From positions 209,871-273,870 of the forward strand of contig LNKV01000031.1 of the NCBI GenBank assembly GCA_001465935.1: 64,000 nt of DNA. Reading direction: 5' to 3'. Shown piece by piece: positions 9,290-18,761 of this stretch. The notes beneath the pieces are model-generated. The model did no database searches. It was not told the origin of the DNA and worked only from the letters and a program-made list of their open reading frames with translations. Each line of letters begins with the position of its first letter. Position 1 is the first letter of the stretch. Origin of the DNA: Clarireedia homoeocarpa (Eukaryota; Ascomycota; Leotiomycetes; Helotiales; Rutstroemiaceae). Made by a program: the position numbers and the translations under genes.

Positions 9290-12026
9290 ATGGCGCGTTT
9301 ACCCAAAAATGTGGCGCCAAGTCATTATGATCTAGATCTTAATCTAGATTTAGATGGCTTGATTTTCCAAGGTTCAGTCGCTGTTCACCTAGATGTTTGT
9401 CAACAAACCACATCCATCACCCTCCACGCGGAAGATCTTGAGATAACCAACACAGAAATAGTGTATTCTCTGTGTGAGATCGTCCAGATTCCCACAATTC
9501 AATACGACTCAGACCATCAGATGATCACCATTCCTCTACTAAAACCACTCACAGCTGGTTCCAAAGTTGAGGTTCGTCAGTCTTTTCAAGGCACGATAAA
9601 AGAGAATGGAAGAACTCCCGGCTTTCAATGGACCAAGTACAAAAATGCCCATGGAAAAGACTTGCGGGCGTACTCGACAAGCTGTGAGCCGATAGGAGCA
9701 CGCTGCATTTTTCCATGCCTTGACGAACCCGAGTTTGAAGCTACTCTTTCCTCCACAGTTACAATCAATCAAGATCTGACATGCGTGAGCAATATGGATA
9801 TTAGCTCGACGCAGGCCACTCATTCTGAACTGCAGTTTTCTAAACGAATTGCCTTTAACACCATGCCAAGAACATCTACTTATTTGATCTGTTTCGTCAT
9901 TGGTGATTTTGACTTCATTGAGTCAAAACAGCTAAAGTTTCCGGTGAGGGTCTATGCTGTGCGGGGTGCAAAGATTCAGCATGCATCAAAAATGTTGAAC
10001 ATTGCTACTCAAGCTTTGGATCACTTTCAAAACATCTTCGGCCTAGAATATCCTCTTCCCAAGCTGGACTTGATCGCTCTACCCGATGCCGGTGCGCTGG
10101 AGAATTGGGGATGCATTGTCTTCGGCGAGCGCTTCATTCTACTTGATCCGGAGACTACGGCCGCAAAGTCCTGGCAGATGGCTGTAGAAACATTGTGTCA
10201 TGAGCTCGCTCATCAGTGGTTTGGCAACCTGGTGACGATGGTTTGGTGGGATGATCTGTGGCTGAACGAGGCATTTGCGGAATGGGCTGGTTTTTATGTC
10301 GTCGATAAGATGTTTCCCGAATGGAGATATTGGTTGCATTTTGTGGCTGCAGACCCAGATCCCGAAGCCATGGCGTTTTACCAGGGAGCCTTGGATCTCG
10401 ATTCCACACGAGGAAGTCACCCAGTTTATAACCCACGTGCTTCGCCTGATCGTATGCACGAGCTTTTCGACAACATTACGTATATGAAAGGCGCTTCTCT
10501 ATTAAGGATGCTTTCTCGATTTCTGGGAATAGATGTCTTTATTGACGGTGTGAAAGGTTACTTGAAAAAACATGCCTTCGCAAACGCTACGACTGATGAT
10601 CTCTGGATATCATTGGCCGCCAGCAGTGGTAAAGATGTGAGCAAAATTATGCAAAACTGGACCAGATGCGCCGGTTATCCAGTCCTCTTAGTTTCTGAAG
10701 ACAATGACACGAGTACTATCACTCTTGAGCAACAACAGTATTTGCAAGCAATCAAGATGGAGCCCAAGGAAGACGAGAATATATATCATGTTCCTTTGAA
10801 TTTGAAGACGGGTGGTGAAGTGGACAATTCCGCTGTGTTAGCTTCTCATAAGCAGAAATATCCAGTAGATCTCGAATTCTACAAGCTCAACACAGAGCAG
10901 ATCGGACTCTATCGGGTTTCCTATCCACTACATCGTCTACAGGTATTTGCAAAGCAGAACTCTAACGGCAATCTATCGGCAGAAGACTGGGTCGGCCTGA
11001 TCTCCGATTGTCATGCATTGATCTCATCCTTTCTTGAGATACCTATGAAGACTGTCGACCTGCTTGATTTTCTACTGGATTTCTCAAGCGGACATCACTT
11101 CCTTGTTTGGCGGCAGATCTTCTTCGTCGTCGCCAAAATCAGGCAAGCATTCCTGTTCTCATCTACCCAGACTCGCACAGGACTACAGAACTTCCACAAG
11201 CATTTTGTTTTATCCCATTCCCCGAAGGAAGTTTGGAAAATCAGTTCTAGGGATTCCATCCCCATTCAAAATGCAAAAGCACTATTCTACGCGCAGGGAG
11301 CACGTTATGCTCACCTCAAAGCTGTCTCGTCGAAGCTTTTCGACGAGTTCATAGCTGGCAATGAAAAGGCGCTAAATCCAAATATTCGGAAGCACGTATT
11401 TCAAGCCGTCATCAATGATCGTGTAAGTACAACAGTGCAACTTATTTGCAGACATCCCTTTGCGAAGAACAAGAAGCTAATGCGTATGTATGCTCATCTG
11501 CTGTAGTATGAATCCATTTTGGTGATTGCTCGCGAAACACAAGACCCGGAATTGCGTACTGATGCTTTCGTCTCCCTTGGCTACGCAGATAATCCGACTC
11601 TAATCCAACAATCATTGACGCTAATGACACATAAAGGCGAGCCATTCTCCTCGCTGGAAAAATGGTTCTTGTTGAAAGCGCTTCAGACTCATCATGCTGG
11701 AGCTGAAGCATCCTGGATATGGTTGAAAGATAAATGGAATGAATCTGAACATTGGGGTAGAGTGACTACTTCAAGATACGTTACTACTTGCACTGGTAGT
11801 CTTTCGACAGCTCTGCAGCTGGATGATGTAAAGAGCTTTGCTTTGTCTGTTGAGGTAGGTTTAACGGTAAGATCTGGATATTTTGGTAAAAGAAAACTGA
11901 CAATGAAATTAGGATAAATTCAGAAAGGGTTTTGATGAAGCTATAGAAGAGATCACAGCCAAAATGAACTGGATTAAACGAGATCGGGCAGATATAGAAA
12001 TCTGGTTGGAAAGACATAAGTTTTAG
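9290..12026 (+). CDS. M1 family zinc aminopeptidase (Ape2/puromycin-sensitive type)
   Basis: M1 aminopeptidases remove single N-terminal residues. Exons 9290-11422, 11507-11854 and 11913-12026 encode 864 residues, the usual length for yeast Ape2/Aap1-type enzymes. The N-terminal beta domain starts at once (LPKNVAPSHYDLDLNL), with no signal peptide, so it is probably cytosolic. GALEN (268-272) is the GAMEN-type substrate motif, and HELAHQW (from 304) with the Glu of NEAFAEW (327) is the zinc site. The ERAP1-like C-terminal domain is complete. Such enzymes are usually housekeeping, so an extra copy 0.45 kb from the UstYa-like gene could be coincidence. A role in trimming the RiPP is inference, weakened by the missing signal peptide. 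Confidence 0.9.
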
Positions 12027-13605
12027 CATGGTCTAAAAATATAGATAGGCTAGTAACACAAAATAAGAATGGTATTAGTGTTTCGTATACTTCTTTCTAA
12101 TAGATCAGCTAATATCCTGAGTTCAAATATAATCTTGACTCAAAACCGACCCAGTACAGCTTGGCAGCTTCCCAGGGTTAGCTTGCGATTTTGAATGGTT
12201 CTGGGAGGGAGAAGAGGGGTCGTGCATAACGCCGACGTTGCTGTGAAAGAGGAGTTAGGTAAGTAGATTGTTGGTCCAATGAAGATGGAGGGGAAGTGGT
12301 TGGAAGAATATTTTAGATGTTTTGAGATTCGACGATGAAAAAATCTCCCCCAATTTCCAATACGGACACTGTCCCAGGAGTCCGATCCTTCTATCAAAAA
12401 TCACCTTTTACATTCGGGCAGCAACTCCTCAAACTACCTTGAGCTAGGAGATAATTTCACCAGGGCGATTTTGATCACATTCATCCTGGCAGATACACCA
12501 TGGACTAACTGTGTCGACAGTCCCCCCGCAGCTCGCAAAACGAACTCAAGTTAAGAAGATGCCCAGATAACTCTCTTGAGAGATGAATATAAAGAATAAT
12601 TCTACCCGATGAACTCTGTGTCGTTTACTCATGCCAAAACCGGAATAATACATCTTCAGAAATTTCAGCAGGCCCCCCCTTCCCCGCTCCAGCAAGCAGT
12701 GCATAACATCACACCAAACTTGAACAGTTCAGTCCATCTAGACGAGAAGTTCAACGGGGCATTTCAGAAATCACTGAACTCAGAATTGGAAAGCAAGTGC
12801 CGGGTTCAGTATATTTACCTAACTACGGGAGAATGAATAACCCGATTCATAGCACTACTTAGTCTTCATTTGTGACTAAGTGTGGTGCTACGAATCGGTC
12901 CCCTTTGAGAACCAACAGCAAGACTGTATGGCTCGAGCCCAGTATTCACGAATGATGCGGACAAGCGTGGATGAGATTCAAATCCGCGTGCCGTTGATAC
13001 ACTGGGGTGTAAAGTTGAGGAAAAATAAGAGTCAACTCAACCGCTTACACTTGTTTGGTTTATCCCAGAATTAAGGAAGCCCACGCTAGGCTAGGTCAAC
13101 GCAAGGCAATGGACAGGTACCGTAAGATAACCTCCCCTACAAATGGAGTTAAATACACGGAAGTAAGACTCAAGGCGTCGCCAGAACTTTCAGCTTCACT
13201 AAAAGCTGTAAAAGCGTAAACGCAGGTGAACCTGATAGAAGATTGACCACGAAACCTTCCGCTTTGAACTTGCTAGCTCAGATGTATGGAGCCCGAATAG
13301 GTGAACCTTCAATCGCTCAAAGTGAATAGTTGCTTTTCCAACTAGGCACGTAGAATTCTACAAATACGCATCCTGTCCGGGGCCAAGCCTCATCATATCC
13401 GTTTGAGGACATTGCATCAGATGCAGCAAATATCACATCCACATCACCGCCCAAACCATAAACCATCAAACAAATTCACACATCATGATACAATCGATTC
13501 CATTTGCTCGATACTAGTGTCAATGTAATGATCCAGTAAACAACCAGCCCAAACCAGCCAAGCAATGCAATCAATCAACGATCGTCAACCTCGTTGGTCC
13601 ACAAT
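12027..13605. other. Intergenic, 1.6 kb
   Basis: No gene is supported. Small frames (12609-12836, 12880-13074) have no domain or splice support. The stretch contains a strong foldback at 12842-12898 and the 3' flank of the eL28 gene on its right. Confidence 0.4.
12842..12898. repeat. 57-bp foldback hairpin
   Basis: CCGATTCATAGCAC-TACTTAGTC (12842-12864) pairs with GACTAAGT-GTGGTGCTACGAATCGG (12874-12898) with one mismatch and a 2-base bulge around a 9-base loop (TTCATTTGT). It is isolated in a gene desert. Confidence 0.65.
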
Positions 13606-14529
13606 CTATTCTTCCTTCTCAGCAGCGGCCTTCTTGGCCTTTGATCCTCTAAGCTTTGGCTCTGGGGCGTCTTTCTTTGGGACTTGGGATTGGAGGATAG
13701 CGGAGGCACGGGAAACGGCCGCGGCACGGAGATCTGGTCTGTAGGAGTTTTTGGCAACGGTCTTTGCGATACCAGCGTAAACCCTGTTAAAGATAGTGTC
13801 AGTATGCGTTCTCAGTCGGAATGAGGCTATCAACCCGCGGATTATGGACGTGAAAGGTGATGTATTGGCATCGAACGACGTATTGGAATAATCGAAGGAG
13901 TAACGTACTTTCGGTTGGACTTGTTCTTGCCGAAGGTGGTCTTGTGGAGGCTTGTAGCTGGGGATTGGGTAGCAGAGGTCTTCTTGGTGATCAAAGTGAC
14001 ACCACCCTTCTCAGCCGGGGCAACACCGGCAGCCTATCCATCAAAATCGATCAGTAAACATTGATGACCGTCAAATCTCTCTTGCGATATCATCCCCTTC
14101 TATTCCATCGCAAAGCCTTTGGAGTTTGGATAATCGTACCTTGTCGTTGGTGTATCCGGCATACTATGAATCGAATTAGCTTTGCATTCCTTGCCCACCC
14201 ATATCATGGACTTCGGACGTCGAAAGGCATACCTTTCTTGAGTGCAAGTTGGTCAAGTTCAGAGGGTCTTTCGAGAATCTGACTCCACCACTAGTTGCGC
14301 GCTTTACCAAGAAAGCATTTTGATTGCCTGTAAAAACCATGCCCGTCAGCGAGGGATTCGTTTGACCATTCATTTCCATTTCCATTGCCAAATCCAATTC
14401 CTCATCCATCCATCCATCCAACCCTCATTCCCTCCTCCCCAAGCTCCAAGCGCAAAATTGTAGAGAAATAAACGTACGGGTAACCTCCCAAATCAAATCA
14501 GCAGAGACATAAGGCGAGTGATGAGACAT
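13606..14529 (-). CDS. RPL28e: 60S ribosomal protein eL28
   Basis: Component of the large ribosomal subunit. Five exons (14478-14529, 14233-14327, 14140-14163, 13909-14033, 13606-13783) give 157 residues. The eL28 signature is clear: VSADLIWEVTRNQNAFLVKR, then SGGVRFSKDPLNLTNLHSRK, YAGYTNDK, and the basic C terminus VAKNSYRPDLRAAAVSRASA. Note the 24-nt third exon and four introns, a common pattern for fungal ribosomal protein genes. The symbol describes the family; this is not yeast RPL28, which is uL15. Confidence 0.93.
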
Positions 14530-15284
14530 CTTGACTGGATTGGGTATGTCGAAAGAGATTCGATTGTTATGTTGTCGAGAGATTTCCTGCAGGTTCTTCA
14601 ATCAAGAAATCCACAGGCGTGAAATTCGCTATATTCTCGAAAATACCCTTTGATTTGTGCGTCCAATCAGAATGAGTTCTCGCTTATCCCATTTGCGGGT
14701 CCATACTTCAAAACCAAAGAGTTCATGCCTTGATTTAAGCCATGAACTTAAGGCATAAAGAAGCAGCATTCGTCATCCTCCACCCAACATGGAACTTCTA
14801 ACTTTGTTCCGCAAGCAACACTCCCATCTTGAATCAACTGATCGGATGATGCGGCTCAGACTTCGGACGACTATGCGCTGACGATAAATACATCAATGCG
14901 AAAAGCAATCGCGACTACTTTCTCAGAATACACAATTAGGGATTTTTCATTTTGTTTGTTTCTTTCTTTCTGTCGTTTCATTTCGGTTACAGAATACAAT
15001 AGTTGAGTAGGAGGGATTAGGTGAGACCAGACTGCGCGCCGCGACCAAAGATATTGATTCTGTTGGAGTCTCTACGATACCACTATCTATTTACGGACAA
15101 CGTAATAGAGACGAGACAGGAGAGAAAACTTGATTGAGAATAAGGGATACTGGGCGGAAAGGAAGTATTGGAAGATAGAGGGTTAGAGGAGGATCATAAA
15201 GGAAAAGCAGACAGCTGCAGAGACAGCTGCAGCAAGATTTGATACCTAAGAGGTACATTCATACCCCAAAAACTATCAACCACT
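14530..15284. promoter_or_regulatory. Divergent promoter, eL28 / DUF2015 gene
   Basis: The 755-bp gap lies between two divergent start codons. It contains pyrimidine-rich tracts (for example the TTTCTTTC run near 14960) typical of fungal upstream regions and direct copies of GACAGCTGCAG near 15210-15230. No gene seen. Confidence 0.4.
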
Positions 15285-15810
15285 ATGGCATACCTACTTT
15301 ATACCACCGTCTTCATATTCCTTGTGCTTTCTACAGGTATGTCCATTTCCTCTTGCCCTCATGGTTTTAACCTCTCTCCCCCTCCTCTTCCACACCTTTC
15401 TCTAACCCAACTCCATTCAACTCACTAACCGTTCCCCTATAGCCCTAGTCCTCACCCGTCACCAATGGACCCCCCTCCTCCCCACGCCCCTCCAAAACTT
15501 CACCACCCATCTCCCCTCCTTCCCCTCCCTCCCCACATTCAGCTACCAACCCGTCCCTTCCACATTCCAAACCGACATCGAATCTGGTCTCCACTCCTCC
15601 AACTTCTCTCTCGCGGATAACTTCCTCTCCAGTACCGAGACACGCTCGGGTCTATCCGATAACGGCAAGAAGGAGATCCAGAAGATCATGCGCAAGAAGA
15701 AGGTTAATTTCGATGAAGCTAGACGATTATGGATGCAGGAGACGTTTAAGAGGGAGGGAATTTCAGAGGACGGGTTGCCGAGAGATCCGAAGTTTGTTAG
15801 CTTTTCGTGA
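15285..15810 (+). CDS. DUF2015 family small fungal protein
   Basis: Exons 15285-15336 and 15443-15810 encode 139 residues. The N terminus is a hydrophobic segment (AYLLYTTVFIFLVLST), probably a membrane anchor or signal sequence. The C-terminal half carries the pattern I recognise as the fungal DUF2015 family: FDEARRLWMQETFKREGI followed by GLPRDPKFVSFS at the end. The Pro-rich middle is low complexity. The function of the family is not known to me. Assignment rests on motif memory, not on a search. Confidence 0.75.
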
Positions 15811-16672
15811 TGTGGGGTGATAGGTGTAATTGGAAAGGATATGGAGGGCGGGTATGAAGACGATATAAGGATAAGGCATAAGGCATAGGGAAGGGAGGCA
15901 AGGAAATAGCTTTTGGATGGGTGGAGGAACGGGTGGACTCTGGGTGGATATTTTTGTTTTGATACCTTTGGAGCGCGGAACGTACAGCGCAGATGGACAG
16001 ACGGATGGACGGCTGGAAGGATATTTGCTTTACTATCATCATAGTGGCGTTCAAGGAGCTCTCGAATAGCAGGTCCTTTACTCATACGATGAGATTTTGG
16101 CCAGGGCGTGGATTGGAATGGGTTGTTTGGTATTTTTGTGTTGTTTCCTTTCTCTTTCTTCACTCTCATAACCAACTTATACTATACTTGTACCTACAAT
16201 TTTCATTTGTTTGTTTATCTGGCATTCTATCTATTTTATTAAAATCCCAATACTGTTTATCTAAGAACCATATAGGATTATTTATCACTTGCCCAGTGAG
16301 TTATTATCTAGATCCAGGTAAATTAGATCTTTATCTGTTATATATAATTTCTCCTTGACTGCTAAATGTTTGCTGCCTCACCTAAATTCTGGAGACGAGA
16401 GCCGTGTACAGCAGTTAAGGGAATAGCTAATCTACTTACGTATTTAGTAGGTTTGAACCCCAGGTTTGGTTGATGGAGAAATTTGTAGTGTATAATATAT
16501 AATTTATAGTACTGTTACATATCTATCTTGATCCCACTCCTCTCTGAACAGAGATCTTGCTCATACGGGACTGGATTACCGGAGGGCGGCAATCTGGTCG
16601 TGTAAAAGTGTGTCCCCCTACCTACCCCCCCTTTGTTAGTTAGTTGTAAGTGGAAGAAAGTCTAGTCTGCCT

Positions 16673-16786
16673 CCACGGCAGTGGCCCTCGGAGAGCCAGC
16701 GGAGCGTCATTCACTTTTCTTCTATATATCTATCTGTATATATGTATATATAACGCTCTACTGGCTCTCCGAGGGCTACTACCGTA
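16673..16786. repeat. ~114-bp foldback element with diverged arms
   Basis: A 27-nt arm at 16681-16707 (core GCCCTCGGAGAGCCAG) is repeated inverted at 16753-16779 with three mismatches. Weaker pairing extends several bases outward on both sides (CACGGCAG against GTACGGTAG). Most mismatches are C/T or G/A transitions. The ~45-base centre is a TA-rich run. Confidence 0.7.
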
Positions 16787-17610
16787 CTAACTTCTCTTCT
16801 CTCTCTTCTCTTTGTCTCTTTCTCCCCGAGTCCCCTTTCTTTTCTAATCCTCTTTTCTACTTTTATCTGTTTATCACCTCTCTCCTCTTCTTTGCAAACC
16901 TCTCCCTCCTCTTCTTTTTCTCCAATCTCTCTCCTCTCCTCTCTCCTTCTTCTCTTACTACCCTTTCTCCCTTCTCCCTGCTATTCCCTCAATATATATA
17001 CCCCTCTACACCTATTTACAGCTCGCTACTTATCTACCTACTTATATAAATGCCTAACTACTCTAACTATATATAATATATACACTATATGCCCTATAGT
17101 ATACTACCTATCAAATATGACCCTCCTCTTCTCTTCCCTTAACCTCTTATACTCTCATTTCCTCTCTTCTTTTTGTCTACCTTTCTCTATACACTAACTA
17201 GACAAACCAAACTATACACACGAAACCAAGTTCAACTCCAATTCCAATTTCAAACACCTATACCCCCTTTCTCTTTCTCTTTCTCTTTCTCTCTCCCTTT
17301 TCCCTTCCCTTCCCTTCCCTTCCCTCCCCTTTCTTCTCCTCCCTCTTCTATCTCTTTCCCCTCCTCCCTTCCCTCTCCCGCGCTTCCTACAGCCAAATTT
17401 AAATACTATACTATCCCCTCCACATCTGCCCCATCCCATCCCACCTCTCCCCAACCCAAGCCAACCTACATTCAACCACCACACCTATATAAGCATAAAC
17501 CCGAACAAACAAACAAACAAACAAACTCAAAATCAATCCCTACAGAACATCCATCACCGGAGTAACCTACCCACCTACCTACCTATATACATACATACAT
17601 ATACATAAGT

Positions 17611-17611
<1 letters not shown>

Positions 17612-17684
<73 letters not shown>

Positions 17685-17690
17685 TACAAC
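17612..17690. repeat. CACATA hexanucleotide microsatellite
   Basis: About twelve uninterrupted CACATA units. It translates to an artefactual VYVYVY frame on the minus strand. Confidence 0.95.
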
Positions 17691-17837
17691 CAACCAACCA
17701 AGCAAAGGGAACGAACGAACATACGACACGGTAACGGTATATTTATTGCCTGTGTGCTTGCTTGCTTGCTTGCCTGCTTGATTGATATGATATGACTCAA
17801 AAACTCATTTATTCAGTTAATCAAATTACTTACTCAC

Positions 17838-17905
17838 TCACTCAATCACTCAATCACTCAATCACTCAATCACTCAATCACTCAATCACTCAATCACTCA
17901 CTCAC
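17838..17905. repeat. CACTCAAT octanucleotide minisatellite
   Basis: Seven to eight near-perfect CACTCAAT units, flanked by degenerate CACT units. Confidence 0.9.
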
Positions 17906-18520
17906 TCAACCACTCACTCAATCCATCCTTAATAAAAACAAGTCTTGAATTTCATAGTCCCTATCTAACCCTAACCCCACCCCCTTATCTCCTTCCCCAC
18001 TCCTACTTCCATATCCTCTCCTCCTCCTCCTCCCTCTCCTCCTCCCTCTCCTCCTCCCTCTCCTCCCTCCTCCTCATCTCCTTCATCCCTAATCTCTTTC
18101 CTCTTCCCTCCCTTCACAAATACATGCCACCCCCGCCTTCGTCTACTCAACACATCCACACATAAACATCCATCAGGAACTTTTTCTTTCTTTCTTTCTT
18201 TCTTTCTTTCTTTATATGCACATGAACAAAAAAATATTGTATTGTATACATAGCATAGAGACATGAACATAAAACTTTACTTGTGCTTGCGCCTGCATCT
18301 GTTTGCGCATCACTTTTGCCTTACTTTCATTCCACTCTGCTTTGCTTTATTGTGCTCTGCATCAATATGCCGGTCGATATCTCGTCGATATATTTTCTGA
18401 AAAAAAAAAAAAGAGAAAGAAAAAAAAAAATCCGTCCAAGTCATAAAAACAGTTCATTTCGCCGCCCAAATTCTCTTAACTCATGCATAAATGTGTAATG
18501 GGAAAAACGAAAGATTGACG

Positions 18521-18558
<38 letters not shown>
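18521..18558. repeat. Poly-A tract, 38 bases
   Basis: Uninterrupted run of 38 A. A shorter A-rich tract lies at about 18401-18430. It sits ~200 bases 3' of the PUF-gene stop; on that gene's strand it is poly-T. Confidence 0.95.
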
Positions 18559-18561
<3 letters not shown>

Positions 18562-18761
18562 CATTTGTACCCAGACACCATATTTGACTTTTTGCAAGAG
18601 AAACAAAGATCCCAAAAACAATGCCCCGTATAAGACAAGACTAGATAAAAGCAACAACCAAAATTGTATCGTTTGTGATGCTTGTTCTAAGCTTATCCGG
18701 AGGAAGGGGATGACACAGCACAGCTATGTCAGTTTTTCATTCATTCTTCATATATATGCAT

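Larger units (their letters stand above)
15811..18761. other. 2.95 kb gene-free, pyrimidine-rich and microsatellite-dense gap
   Basis: No gene is supported. About 16790-17450 is strongly C/T-biased on the plus strand. Simple repeats follow one another: TTCCC runs (17295-17335), CACATA x~12 (17612-17690), CACTCAAT x~7 (17838-17905), a CCTCCTCCCTCT array (18018-18075), TTTC x~8 (18183-18213) and a 38-base poly-A (18521-18558). Long open frames here are low-complexity artefacts. It may contain long UTRs of both flanking genes. Confidence 0.6.

Noticed and set aside
17960..17985. Telomere-like CTAACCCTAACCCC
   Set aside because: Only two units inside a simple-repeat region; not a telomere.
17173..18270. 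Ser/Pro-rich and Gly/Glu-rich ORFs on both strands
   Set aside because: Entirely low-complexity translations of microsatellites and pyrimidine tracts.
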